From: Spartobacteria bacterium
GTDB lineage: Bacteria; Verrucomicrobiota; Verrucomicrobiia; Chthoniobacterales; UBA10450
Assembly (NCBI GenBank): GCA_003169695.1
Contig: PNAS01000053.1
Coordinates: forward strand, 1-61,476
DNA length: 61,476 nucleotides
Reading direction: 5' to 3'
The notes beneath the pieces are model-generated. The model searched no databases. It had not been told where the DNA came from and saw nothing but the letters and a program-made list of their open reading frames with translations. A program made the position numbers and the translations under genes. Numbering within the stretch: position 1 is the stretch's first letter; each line of letters begins with the position of its first letter. This document shows positions 19,636-29,077 of this stretch, one piece after another.

Positions 19636-21759
19636 TCAATTGGCGGTCGGGGTTGGGGTTGGTGCCGGGAGTGTTGTAGCGCTTGCAACATTGGACACTG
19701 CAGAGTTCCCGCGAGAATTAAACGCCCGGACTCGATAATAATAGGTCGTTGCTGCCGTCCGCCCATTATCTGTGTATGTGGTGACGTTGATGCCAACAGT
19801 AGCGATTAAGACAAAGCTTACGCCGTCGCTCGACCGCTGAATCTGAAAACCGCTCTCGTTACTTGAATTGTCAGTCCACGAGAGAGTAATCTGGCTGGAT
19901 GAGATTGCAGTTGCCAAAAGATTCGTTGGCGCAGCAGGTGTCTGAGTAGGGGTAGGAGTTGGTGTCGCTGTTGGTGTAAAAGTAGGCGTTGGAGTTGGGG
20001 TAGGAGCTGGCGTCGGTGTTTCGATAGGGGTCGGCGTCGGCGTTGGTGCGGGCGTAGGCGTCGGGGTTGCTGTGGTCGCCGGAGTCTGGGTCGGCGTAGG
20101 TGTTGCCACCGGAGTAGGTGTCGGTGTTGTCGCGGGAGTAGGCGTTGGTGTGGGGGCCGCAAATGTCACTTTGAAGCTGCCGATACGCGTGCGCCAATTG
20201 ATCGCGACACTCGTGGAATAGTATTCACTGGTGAACCAGAAGGTGCTGTCGTCCACCGGATCAACGGTCAGCGAACTGTAATCACCCCAACGGTGGGTGC
20301 CGCTCTGGCTGCCAACCCCATCGAACAGATGCGCCTCACCCTGAGCCAGAGTATTCAATGGATCCGTCGCCAGCCGCGCCGCATAGCGGAGTTGAGGATT
20401 GATGGTAGAACTCGAGGCACTAAAGCCGAGGGCGAGATTGCCTTGTCCGTCCATGGCTGCGCTCCCCATCCAGCGCCAGGTCGAATCAGGCTGGTAGGTG
20501 CTCTCCTGATACACGGTCACGGGCCCTGCGGTCACGTTATGCAGCTCGAACCAGCGCACGCCTGCCACCCCGCCAGCACTCACACTATAGTTTCCTACGA
20601 CTGACTCGTGGTCGCCAAAATTTCGGTAAGCCAGCCGGAACATCAGGCGGTCGCCTATACCGTCCGCATTATCTGCCGATCCCAACTGGGGGACGCAGGC
20701 GCGGGTAGTGGGACAGAGCGCTGTGAAGCCAGCAGCCGCGGGAACAGCAAAGGTGGTAAAGGTAGAATTCGCGGGTGTGGTAAAGTCCACATGGAAGTGA
20801 TACGTGGTGTAATTCTGATTGGTGGCCTGTCCCGGGAATCCCACAAACGTGTTCGGCGCGCCGGCTGGAGGCGACGTCGGCCCGTCGAGATCCGCGGGCA
20901 AAAACGGGTCAACTGAGCCGCCCAAAGGTCCGACCGAACTGATGAAGGTGGCCGGTAAACCGGCCAGCATCTGCGTGCGATCGAAAGCGAAGGCCTGGGG
21001 ACCAAGATAAACATTCCCTGTGGGGTTGAATATGTTCATGCTCATGTAGTAGCCGTCGGGCCAGACACTCAAATGGGGATAATCGAAAAAGTTGGTCCCC
21101 AGATGAAAGCCATAACGGTTGTAACTGCCAGTAGCATCGGCGGTGGTGGAAACGGCGACGCACTCGTCGGTAATGGGGCCGCCGGTCGCGCCAGCTAACT
21201 GGCTGATGAGCCAGCGATCGGCCAGGTGATCATAGAGCATAACTGGATCGCCATGCCCCATGGTCTCACAGAGGCCACCGAAACCGGTCCAGACGGAAGA
21301 GATCTTCTTTGGTCCCAGGATCGAGCCCCCAGTAGCTTTGCTGAAGATCTGATAGCCCTTATTTACAATTTGCACGTATTGGGTTTGTCCCACGGCGCCA
21401 TTGGGATCGGGCGGCGCGCAGCTGCAACTAACGCCAGGGAAAGGGATGCCGTCAAAGTTGAGGATGGGAGCAGGTACGCTGGGCGCCACAAGGCCCAGCG
21501 CTGAGACCTCGCTACTTTGGATAACTGGGTCAGGGCTGTCTGTATGCCGGTAAGGCACCTTCGGATTTTCATTGATCTCGCGCTCATGTTCTTCCCTTCC
21601 ATCTGCGCTGGTCGAAGAGGGCATATCGCGCATCGGCTGTGAGACATCGTTGTGATATGAGGCACCGACCTGGAGGGCAGCGGACTTTGAAGCCTGGGCC
21701 AGGGCAGGCGCGCCCAAGAAAACGCCAAACGCGAGCAGCGCCAGTGATCTCGTTTTCAT
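19636..21759 (-). CDS. Secreted protein with Pro/Thr linker and C-terminal FN3 domain
   Basis: A 707-residue exported protein with signal peptide ([18 protein letters not shown]). Residues 100-525 are a beta-rich domain with the motifs [19 protein letters not shown] near 107, [18 protein letters not shown] near 166, [14 protein letters not shown] near 238 and [13 protein letters not shown] near 492. The last resembles regions of secreted Asp-box or propeller proteins; I do not recognise the family. Residues about 535-610 are a Thr-Pro linker. Residues 612-700 are a fibronectin type III domain ([31 protein letters not shown]). The same linker-FN3 end occurs in the NHL protein at 22.5-25.0 kb. 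Confidence 0.78.
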   Translation of the reverse strand: MKTRSLALLAFGVFLGAPALAQASKSAALQVGASYHNDVSQPMRDMPSSTSADGREEHEREINENPKVPYRHTDSPDPVIQSSEVSALGLVAPSVPAPILNFDGIPFPGVSCSCAPPDPNGAVGQTQYVQIVNKGYQIFSKATGGSILGPKKISSVWTGFGGLCETMGHGDPVMLYDHLADRWLISQLAGATGGPITDECVAVSTTADATGSYNRYGFHLGTNFFDYPHLSVWPDGYYMSMNIFNPTGNVYLGPQAFAFDRTQMLAGLPATFISSVGPLGGSVDPFLPADLDGPTSPPAGAPNTFVGFPGQATNQNYTTYHFHVDFTTPANSTFTTFAVPAAAGFTALCPTTRACVPQLGSADNADGIGDRLMFRLAYRNFGDHESVVGNYSVSAGGVAGVRWFELHNVTAGPVTVYQESTYQPDSTWRWMGSAAMDGQGNLALGFSASSSTINPQLRYAARLATDPLNTLAQGEAHLFDGVGSQSGTHRWGDYSSLTVDPVDDSTFWFTSEYYSTSVAINWRTRIGSFKVTFAAPTPTPTPATTPTPTPVATPTPTQTPATTATPTPTPAPTPTPTPIETPTPAPTPTPTPTFTPTATPTPTPTQTPAAPTNLLATAISSSQITLSWTDNSSNESGFQIQRSSDGVSFVLIATVGINVTTYTDNGRTAATTYYYRVRAFNSRGNSAVSNVASATTLPAPTPTPTAN

Positions 21760-21908
21760 GGCTTGGAGATTGAGGAGCTAATGGCAGGCTAGTCAATTCT
21801 AATTTCCCCTATCTCGGAGAATAACGAGAACCGATGGGAAGAATGATTATTTTACGGTGAGGGCGCCCGAGTTCCATTACCTGCGCAACTCAACCTTTTC
21901 AGCGGTCG

Positions 21909-21947
21909 GAGATAGAATCCTCGTTCTATCCGTAGGACTATAGGGAC
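21909..21947 (-). pseudogene. tRNA-Arg(UCU)-like 5' fragment
   Basis: Read on the minus strand from 21947, the sequence GTCCCTATAGTCCTACGG continues ATAGAACGAGGATTCTATC. It matches the 5' half of the tRNA-Arg(CCU) at 10.6 kb in acceptor end, D arm and anticodon arm, with anticodon TCT. No T arm and no acceptor 3' strand follow, so it is a truncated copy, as left behind at integration sites. Confidence 0.5.
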
Positions 21948-21993
21948 ACATCGAAAGCGAACTCCGAAAGTATTCGCCAGCGGGCGTCCAACA

Positions 21994-22134
21994 TCCACGC
22001 CGAAAGCGACACCAACACCTGCACCTACCGCTACACCGGCTCCAACGCCTACGCCAACGCCGACAGCGACTGCAACTCCTACCCCTGCTCAGATACCCGC
22101 TGCGCCAACAAATCTCTTAGCACTGCCATCTTGA
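21994..22134 (+). pseudogene. Orphan Pro/Thr-linker plus FN3-start fragment
   Basis: 47 codons reading STPKATPTPAPTATP ... [22 protein letters not shown]. This is the linker and first residues of the fibronectin domain found in the neighbours at 19.6 and 22.5 kb, with nothing before it and a stop inside the domain. It is the remains of a deleted or recombined gene of this type. Confidence 0.6.
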
Positions 22135-22520
22135 ACATGTAATGAAAGATTTCGGAGGGCCAGACAAGCGAAGTCATGAACGTGCAAACCCTCCTGAAAC
22201 AACGCGCAAAGTAATCTAGGCGGTGTTGCGCTGGGGAGGTTTGCCGGTTCACGGAGCGTAGAGAGAAAGCTGGACACGGAGGTGTGATGGCCTTAGGGAA
22301 TCGGTTAGTTACGTCATCCAACGTTTCAATGCATCTTCGGCACGGCTGAATAAACCGCGGACTGGACCTTCCTTGGGACACCCCTTGACGCGATTTCCAT
22401 ATCCACCCGGAGCTAAGAAGTCAGCCAAAGTGGCGCCGCATCTCATCGATGCGCCGCGCGAGGATGATCTGGTTCCGCGCAGAATGGGGGCAATCCAACA
22501 AACTAGAAAATCTTATGGTC
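22135..22520. other. Intergenic stretch upstream of the NHL gene
   Basis: Contains only short frames on both strands. No repeat, tRNA or clear promoter was recognised. A 24-codon upstream extension of the NHL frame (from 22449) falls here and was not adopted. Confidence 0.4.
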
Positions 22521-24998
22521 ATGAAAATTCGATCCACATTTACCCCGCGTCCGGTGCGCCTGGCCAGTGATGAAGTGCTTGCTATTAAAAAAATGCAGAG
22601 GCTTCTCGCCATGACGGTCATGCTGCTGGTTTCGATAGCAGCGGCGGCGCGCGGGCAATCGAATTACGAACCGTATTTTTTCGTCACATTCGCCGGAAAC
22701 GGCCCTGGCAGCGTCGATGGCATAGGCAGCGCTGCACGATTCAATACCCCCAGCGGAGCGACCGTGGACAGCGCCGGTAATGTTTATGTCGCCGATTTCC
22801 GCAACTCCACGATCCGTAAGATCACCTCTTCTGGCGTAGTGAGTACTCTTGCCGGTCTAGCTGGCAACAGTGGCAGCGCCGATGGCACCGGAAGTGCCGC
22901 GCGCTTCAATCTACCATTCGGCGTGGCGGTGGATAGCGCGGGTAATGTTTATGTGGCGGATACCGAAAACGATACTATCCGCAAGATCACCCCTTCTGGC
23001 GTAGTGAGTACTCTTGCCGGTCTAGCTGGCAGCAGTGGCAGCGTTGATGGCGCAGGCAGCGCCGCGCGATTTTTTAATCCTGAAGGCGTGGCGGTTGATG
23101 GCGCCGGTAATGTTTATGTGGCGGATACCGAAAACGATACTATCCGCAAAATCACCCCCGCGGGCGTCGTGAGCACTTTGGCCGGTTTGGCCGGTAGCCC
23201 TGGCAGCGTTAATGCCACAGGCAGCAGCGCTCGATTTAGTTTTCCCGCAAGCGTGGCGGTGGACACGTCGGGGAGAGTATATGTGGCGGACGCCAACAAC
23301 TTCACCGTCCGCAAAATCACCCCCGCGGGCGTCGTGAGCACTTTGGCCGGTTGGGCTGGTCACCCTGGCAGCGCTGACGGACGCGGTCAGACCGCTCGGT
23401 TCACTTTTCCCCAAGGCGTGGCGGTGGACGGCGCGGGAAATGTTTATGTGGCGGACACCAATAACGATACCATCCGAAAAATTAATCCGGGTGGTGCCGT
23501 GAGCACTCTGGCCGGTTCGCCCGGCATGAATGGCAGCGCTGATGGCACGGGCAGCGCCGCGCGATTTTTTGCCCCAAGGGGCGTGGCTGTAGACACTGCC
23601 GGGAAGATCTATGTCGCGGACAACGGTAACGACACTATTCGCAGCATCACTACTACCGGCTCGGTGACAACACTGGCCGGTTTAGCCAGTTCTGGCTCAG
23701 CTGATGGAACAGGCAGCGCTGCACGATTCTATAGCCCCAGTGGAGCGGCGGTGGACAGTGCGGGGAATGTTTATGTAGGGGACACTGGAAACCACACCCT
23801 CCGTAAAATCACACCAGCGGGCATCGTGAGCACTCTGGCCGGTTTGGCCGGCAGCCAAGGTAGGGTTGATGGCACAGGCAGCGCCGCGCGTTTTATCGGT
23901 CCGAACGGGGCGGCGGTGGACAGCGCGGGTAATGTCTATGTGGCCGATGCCAACAACTCCAACAGCGCCGTCCGCAAAATTACTCCCGCTGGTATTGTAA
24001 GCACTCTGGCCGCCGGCAACAGCGACGATGGTGCCGGGGGCGTGGCGGTGGACAACGCGGGTAATGTCTTTGTGGCGCTTTCCGGGAAAAGCACGATCGA
24101 CAAAATCACTCCTGATGGCGTGGTGAGCACTCTGGCCGGTTCGCCTTTCATGCCTGGGAACACTGATGGCACAGGCAGCGAAGCGCGGTTTGCAAATCCC
24201 GAAGGCGTGGCGGTGGACAATGCGGGTAACGTCTATGTCGCGGACACCAGTAACCACACCATCCGCAAGATCACACCCACGGGCGTCGTGAGCACTTTGG
24301 CCGGTTTGGCCGGCAGCGGGGGCTCCGCCGATGGCATTGGCAGCAGCGCTCGGTTTCAATATCCCTATGGCGTGGAGGTAGACAACGCGGATAATGTCTT
24401 TGTCGCGGACACCTATAACCACATTATCCGCAAAATCACACCCACGGGTGTCGTGACCACTCTAGCCGGTTTGGCCGGCAGCCAAGGCAGCGCTGATGGC
24501 ACCGGGAGCGCCGGACGATTCAACCTTCCGGATGGAATAGCGGTAGACAACACGGGTTATGTCTATGTAGCGGATTCGGGTAACAACACGATCCGTGTGG
24601 GCGGACCGGCCGTGCCGACTCCAACTCCTACCCCTATCGAAACACCAACACCAACCGCGACACCTACTCCTACACCTACAGCCACTGCGACTCCAACGCC
24701 AACTCCTACCCCTGGTCAGCCACCCGCTGCGCCGACAAATCTTGTCGCAACTGCCATCTCCTCCAGCCAAATTGGTCTCTCGTGGACTGACAATTCAACC
24801 AACGAGACTGGTTTTCAGATTCAACGGTCTGGCACCGGCGTAGCCTTCACATTTGTCGCTACTGTTCATGCCAATGTCACCACCTACACAGACGATGGAC
24901 GCGCGGCCGCAACAACCTATTATTATCGAGTGCGGGCGTCTAATTCTAGCGGAAACTCTGCACCGTCCAATGTGGCAAGCGCAACGACAGCGCCTTAG
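22521..24998 (+). CDS. Secreted NHL-repeat beta-propeller with Pro/Thr linker and FN3 domain
   Basis: The start is uncertain: ATG at 22521 gives a long N-region, ATG at 22593 gives a compact signal peptide (MQRLLAMTVMLLVSIAAAAR). The body holds about twelve units of some 55 residues: VAVDSAGNVYVADT.N.TIRKI, then STLAGLAGS.GSADGTGSAARF. This is the NHL pattern and predicts one or two six-bladed beta-propellers exposed outside the cytoplasm. A Thr-Pro linker (nucleotides about 24610-24725) leads to a fibronectin type III domain ([20 protein letters not shown]) at the C-terminus. The units are very alike at DNA level, so copy number may change by recombination. Likely a binding protein; no catalytic residues seen. 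Confidence 0.85.
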   Translation: MKIRSTFTPRPVRLASDEVLAIKKMQRLLAMTVMLLVSIAAAARGQSNYEPYFFVTFAGNGPGSVDGIGSAARFNTPSGATVDSAGNVYVADFRNSTIRKITSSGVVSTLAGLAGNSGSADGTGSAARFNLPFGVAVDSAGNVYVADTENDTIRKITPSGVVSTLAGLAGSSGSVDGAGSAARFFNPEGVAVDGAGNVYVADTENDTIRKITPAGVVSTLAGLAGSPGSVNATGSSARFSFPASVAVDTSGRVYVADANNFTVRKITPAGVVSTLAGWAGHPGSADGRGQTARFTFPQGVAVDGAGNVYVADTNNDTIRKINPGGAVSTLAGSPGMNGSADGTGSAARFFAPRGVAVDTAGKIYVADNGNDTIRSITTTGSVTTLAGLASSGSADGTGSAARFYSPSGAAVDSAGNVYVGDTGNHTLRKITPAGIVSTLAGLAGSQGRVDGTGSAARFIGPNGAAVDSAGNVYVADANNSNSAVRKITPAGIVSTLAAGNSDDGAGGVAVDNAGNVFVALSGKSTIDKITPDGVVSTLAGSPFMPGNTDGTGSEARFANPEGVAVDNAGNVYVADTSNHTIRKITPTGVVSTLAGLAGSGGSADGIGSSARFQYPYGVEVDNADNVFVADTYNHIIRKITPTGVVTTLAGLAGSQGSADGTGSAGRFNLPDGIAVDNTGYVYVADSGNNTIRVGGPAVPTPTPTPIETPTPTATPTPTPTATATPTPTPTPGQPPAAPTNLVATAISSSQIGLSWTDNSTNETGFQIQRSGTGVAFTFVATVHANVTTYTDDGRAAATTYYYRVRASNSSGNSAPSNVASATTAP

Positions 24999-25206
24999 TT
25001 GGCGTTGACGCAGGCCCTCTTCGCAATCTGTGATCCCTCGCTACGGAAGTGAAGGCGTTCCATATCGATATGATGACCAGTCGCAGTCGAATCATCTGAT
25101 ATACGGGCGTGACGAATGATCTGCAGCGCCCTTGTATTAGAAACCTGCGGTCAAATGCGGGGTGAGCACGAGATGAGCAGAGAAGGCAACGCGCTGTTAG
25201 CGCCTT

Positions 25207-26592
25207 TCACTCACTCCACGGTTTGAGTGAGCCAGGATACCTATAGATATAAACGCTATGGTTGGGAAATCGCTTCAGCAGGTTGGCGATTCCCACCCCG
25301 TCATCATAGGCAAAGTAAAGAGTATCGGCGGACCATAAATCCGGCGGATTCCGGATCAGGTCGGGTATTTTCATCTCGTATGTTCCACTTTGGAGCAAAA
25401 TGATCCTCTTCTTTGTTGGAATGGTCGCAACTGCGCGCTCGAGGTCACGGCGCTTGTAGATCTCGCGGGTCTGATCGGCTCCGTACACCAAACTGCAAAC
25501 GATGAGGCAAGCCATAGCCAGGCGCCATCCAATTTTGGCGACCATCTGGTCGCGCTTTAGTCGATACACCTCGACCACCGCGAGGATGAGAAACGGAAAG
25601 TAAGGGAAAAGATAACGCGGCCCGGGGCCCGCCGGGCTCCAGGCATAAAAGAAGTATGTGAACACATTGAGCGCGAAAAGCGACAAGTACGTTTTCAGCC
25701 TCGCGCTGTTGCAGGGCCGCATCAGGCACAGCAGAAGCAAAATAGCCGGCGGGAAAGCATACAGCACTCGCCGGAGCCGGATCGCAGTGATCTCGAAGCC
25801 CGCCCACGAAACGCCGAGACGGGCCTGCAGATTTCCTCTCGCATCATGGACGGCCGGCGGCAGGAGCGCGCTTCCAGTAAGAAGCTTATTGTAAAACAGG
25901 TGACAGGACGCAAGCAGGCCGAATCCAAGCAGAACCACGATGAGTCCTTTGATTTTTCTCTGACGCAACAGATCGAAAGCGATCCACGCCATCAGCGGGA
26001 TCCAATCGAGGTACCGGATCAAAGAGCAATAGCCGAGAAGCACTCCCACACTGAGGAGCCGCCAGCGAGAACGTTCCAATTGGTGCTCGTCGAGCGTATG
26101 GTCGTAGAGAAAAAATGCGCCAAAAACGAATGCCATGGTCGAGGTATGCGACCCGAAATTGGCAACACTGAAGAAAAAGAACGAGCAAAGCGTCACCAGC
26201 CACCACGTCGTCCCGATGAACTCATCACCGATCCGTCTGCTAACATAGGACAGCAGCAGGAAAACGGTCAGAGCACCGAGCAATGGTGCAACGAGCCATT
26301 CGACCCGCAGCCTGGCGCCGAGCGAAAGCAACGCCGCCCATCCCGGATCGTATTTCGCGAATCGGCGGCCCCCTACATCATCCAGCGCATCTGCCTGCAC
26401 GTACTTGTTGAGTGGATTCGCTCGATCATAAATCGGGTCTTCCGCATAAAGCTGACCGCGCGAAAACAACCTGGCCTGGAACAGATAAGCCTGCTCATCC
26501 CCCGAGTTGGCGAACCCCTGAATCAAAACAAAGTGAACCAGCAGGTATTGCAGGAATGAAAGAAGCGAAAGGAATAGAATTTTGCGCTTCAT
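25207..26592 (-). CDS. GT-C type membrane glycosyltransferase-like protein
   Basis: A 461-residue polytopic membrane protein with about ten helices. The first periplasmic loop has GFANSGDEQAYLFQARLF near residue 26, with the acidic DE pair expected for GT-C (PMT/ArnT, family 39-like) enzymes that use polyprenyl-linked sugars. It is followed by KYDPGWAALLSLG near 80. A loop WSPAGPGPRYLFPYFPFL near 318 is also family-like. The C-terminal 90 residues are soluble and periplasmic. It probably transfers a sugar to lipid or protein; donor and acceptor are unknown. Next to a second membrane glycosyltransferase on the same strand. Confidence 0.7.
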   Translation of the reverse strand: MKRKILFLSLLSFLQYLLVHFVLIQGFANSGDEQAYLFQARLFSRGQLYAEDPIYDRANPLNKYVQADALDDVGGRRFAKYDPGWAALLSLGARLRVEWLVAPLLGALTVFLLLSYVSRRIGDEFIGTTWWLVTLCSFFFFSVANFGSHTSTMAFVFGAFFLYDHTLDEHQLERSRWRLLSVGVLLGYCSLIRYLDWIPLMAWIAFDLLRQRKIKGLIVVLLGFGLLASCHLFYNKLLTGSALLPPAVHDARGNLQARLGVSWAGFEITAIRLRRVLYAFPPAILLLLCLMRPCNSARLKTYLSLFALNVFTYFFYAWSPAGPGPRYLFPYFPFLILAVVEVYRLKRDQMVAKIGWRLAMACLIVCSLVYGADQTREIYKRRDLERAVATIPTKKRIILLQSGTYEMKIPDLIRNPPDLWSADTLYFAYDDGVGIANLLKRFPNHSVYIYRYPGSLKPWSE

Positions 26593-26708
26593 TTCGAGAG
26601 TCGTGATGTGCCGAAAAGCCTAATCTTTTTATATTAATCTCCGTTCCTGACCAAGCTATTCGTTATTTCCCGTTCCGCACTGCAACGTGCAGTCTGGGTC
26701 GCGAGGGT

Positions 26709-27893
26709 TCAACCCACGTAGTGCCATTGGCAAAACAATGTCATGAAGAGGACCGCCAGCGCGCTCGATGCGATCAGCCAATGCCGTTCAAAGATGGAAT
26801 TTCTTCCGATGATCGCCAACGCGAGGTAGAGAGGGAAAATGACGGAGCAAAAGCGTGCCATGGAAGTGGGAGTTCCCGTTGCGATAGGCATGAGGAAGAT
26901 TAGAAGCGCGTATAATCGGTAACTGGGGCGCAGTCGGCGCCAGGCGACCACTAGAGAAACGACAACCACACTGACTACGAAAATGTCGCCCACTTCAATA
27001 TGGGCGAACGATCCCAGCCAGCTTCCCCCTCCGGATAGGCGTCCCCAAGCGTGCTCTGATCTTAGGAACAGCAGGAAGTCACCGAATTTCCAATACAGAT
27101 AACCAAAATGCAGGATCAACGCGAGGGGAACGAGGCACAAGGCGGCGAAATCTGGACGGATTTCCCGCCAACGGAAATTACGTTGATGGAGATATTCGAG
27201 GGCAAGGACCGGGAAAATGAGAACTCCAGGAGGCCTGGTCAAAGTGGCGGCGGCTCCAGCCAGTCCAGCCAGCAACCATCTACCGCGACGCGCATAATAG
27301 ATAGCGCTGACGATTGCGCACAAAAAAAGCGACTCGGTATAGACAGCCGAAAAAAACAATGTGGTAGGGAAAATGAGGAGATAGAGAACGCTTCGGCCCG
27401 CCGTCTCTTCGTCAAAGTCCAAGCGGACAAGCGCCATCAGATAACCCAGGGCTATGAGCAGCGACACATTCGAGATCAGGAGGCCGACGAGCAGGATAGA
27501 AATATCGCGATGAGCAAACAGCAGTTTGGACCCTGCCGCCATCAATGCCGGGTAAAGAGGGAAAAACGCCGTGCTCGACTGAACTCCCGGAACCGAGGAG
27601 TAATGATAGCCGTTCTTTGCAATCTCGAGATACCATTCCGCGTCGTATCGTGAGAAAATGTTCACCGGCCAATAGCCAGCTCCGGAAAGCGAAGTTGGCG
27701 CTCTCGAAAGCGTAACTACCCGGCCTTCACCATCGGGACCAATCTCCCATACGTTCCGATTGGGAATCGGGGTGAAGCGAGTGAGCGCGATAAAGCCAGC
27801 GACGAGAAGAATCGTTCTTGTTAGAACAAATGGTATTCCAATTCGTAAAGCAAACGTGCGCCAGCTCGAGTTCCAGGAGATTTCCGCGGACAT
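26709..27893 (-). CDS. PIG-V-like membrane mannosyltransferase
   Basis: From ATG 27893 (MSAEISWNSSWRTF) the protein is 394 residues with about nine membrane helices. The first loop contains FSRYDAEWYLEIAKNGY near 82, a DAxWY motif typical of the GT-C family PIG-V/GPI mannosyltransferase 2 and its bacterial relatives, followed by STAFFPLYPALM near 105. A longer frame to 27962 adds a poor Arg-rich start and is not preferred. It probably extends a polyprenyl- or lipid-linked glycan at the outer face of the inner membrane. Adjacent to the GT-C gene at 25.2 kb, separated by 116 bases. Confidence 0.78.
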   Translation of the reverse strand: MSAEISWNSSWRTFALRIGIPFVLTRTILLVAGFIALTRFTPIPNRNVWEIGPDGEGRVVTLSRAPTSLSGAGYWPVNIFSRYDAEWYLEIAKNGYHYSSVPGVQSSTAFFPLYPALMAAGSKLLFAHRDISILLVGLLISNVSLLIALGYLMALVRLDFDEETAGRSVLYLLIFPTTLFFSAVYTESLFLCAIVSAIYYARRGRWLLAGLAGAAATLTRPPGVLIFPVLALEYLHQRNFRWREIRPDFAALCLVPLALILHFGYLYWKFGDFLLFLRSEHAWGRLSGGGSWLGSFAHIEVGDIFVVSVVVVSLVVAWRRLRPSYRLYALLIFLMPIATGTPTSMARFCSVIFPLYLALAIIGRNSIFERHWLIASSALAVLFMTLFCQWHYVG

Positions 27894-28405
27894 GGGCGGC
27901 GCTGGTTTTCTGGGATCGCATCTGGCGGACCGTCTCCTCGCCGAAAGCCGGGTGACATGCATGCCCAGGTCTCCTTGGCCCTGCCCGTTCCCGCTACTCT
28001 AGGGACCGGACCGCGGACCCTAGAACCAGGATTGCGCGCAGCCGCAACAGCGCAGAAGGGTCATCGATAAGCCGCCACCCGGACGGAATTACCGGAGTTC
28101 GATTCATTTGGTCGAGCGATCCCCTGCGGTCTCTTTCGCTTGGGCGCCCGGCGTTTCGATTCATGCCGACGTGTGGACTAGTTTCATCGGTGCTTCGACC
28201 GAAGAGCAATCGCATCGTTCAGATCATTGCAGTATCGTAATCTGCCGGTCATCCCACCGTTATCTGTTGTGCCTATGCTTCGGTTGATGGTGTCCAGGCG
28301 CAGCGAGATTTCGAAAACGCATTGGCAGCTTCGTCGCCGTTCAGCCTCCCCCAGAAGAGAGCTGCTTACTTATTGTCTCCGAGTGCGGATGATGGAAGTT
28401 CTCTG
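27894..28405. promoter_or_regulatory. Divergent intergenic region (glycosyltransferase / two-component operon)
   Basis: About 510 bases between divergent genes must hold promoters for both. No clear sigma-70 boxes, operator palindromes or small gene were recognised. An upstream frame extension of the response regulator falls here but lacks family-like residues. Confidence 0.4.
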
Positions 28406-29077
28406 GTGAGGATACTGGTCATCGAAGACGAAAAGAAGACTGCCTCCTTTGTTGAGAGGGGTTTGCGCGAGGGGGGGTTTGTGGTAGATGTGGCGAACGA
28501 CGGAGAGGAGGGCCTCCAGCTGGCCCTGGCTGGGCGGCATGATCTGCTTGTCTTGGACGTGATGCTTCCGAATCGGAACGGTTGGTCGATCGTGTCCGAG
28601 CTTCGGCGGGCCAAAGTTTCGATGCCGATTCTGTTCCTTACGGCGCGCGATAGCGTGCCGGATCGAGTTAAAGGTTTCGAATTGGGGGCGGATGATTATC
28701 TGGTCAAGCCCTTTGCCTTCTCCGAACTGATGGCGCGCATGCGCTCATTACTGCGGCGCCCGTCCGAGCGCCTGGAGGACATTCTTCAGGTTTCTAATTT
28801 GCAGATCGACACTCGCCGTCACAAGGCGTTGCGCGGCAAAGTCGCGTTGCACCTTACCACGAAGGAATTCCTCGTTCTGACTCAGCTGGCGCGGGCTTCC
28901 GGCGAGGTGGTCTCACGGACGGAAATCGTAGAGCAGGTCTGGGACATGAACTTTGATACGGGCACTAATGTAGTAGAAGTAATAATACGGCGGTTGCGCG
29001 GCAAGGTAGACGATCCATTTAAAAAGAAACTGATTCACACGATCCGCGGTGTTGGCTATGTCCTCAGAGACGAATGA
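28406..29077 (+). CDS. OmpR/PhoB-family response regulator
   Basis: The GTG at 28406 gives 223 residues, the usual length. The receiver domain (1-120) has the acidic pocket in VIEDEK, the phosphorylated aspartate D51 in LLVLDVMLP, T79 in LFLTARD and K101 in DDYLVKPF. The winged-helix output domain (about 128-222) has LTTKEFLVLTQLARASGEVV and VRRLRGK-like recognition text (VIIRRLRGKVD). It most resembles the CusR/heavy-metal branch. Its end overlaps the kinase start by 20 bases, so the two are co-translated; a small exported protein is third in the operon. A longer frame from 28322 adds residues unlike the family. Confidence 0.92.
   Translation: MRILVIEDEKKTASFVERGLREGGFVVDVANDGEEGLQLALAGRHDLLVLDVMLPNRNGWSIVSELRRAKVSMPILFLTARDSVPDRVKGFELGADDYLVKPFAFSELMARMRSLLRRPSERLEDILQVSNLQIDTRRHKALRGKVALHLTTKEFLVLTQLARASGEVVSRTEIVEQVWDMNFDTGTNVVEVIIRRLRGKVDDPFKKKLIHTIRGVGYVLRDE

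Noticed and set aside
25180..25206. GCGCT/AGCGC hairpin after the glycosyltransferase gene as terminator
   Set aside because: The stem is only five bases and no T run follows on the minus strand.
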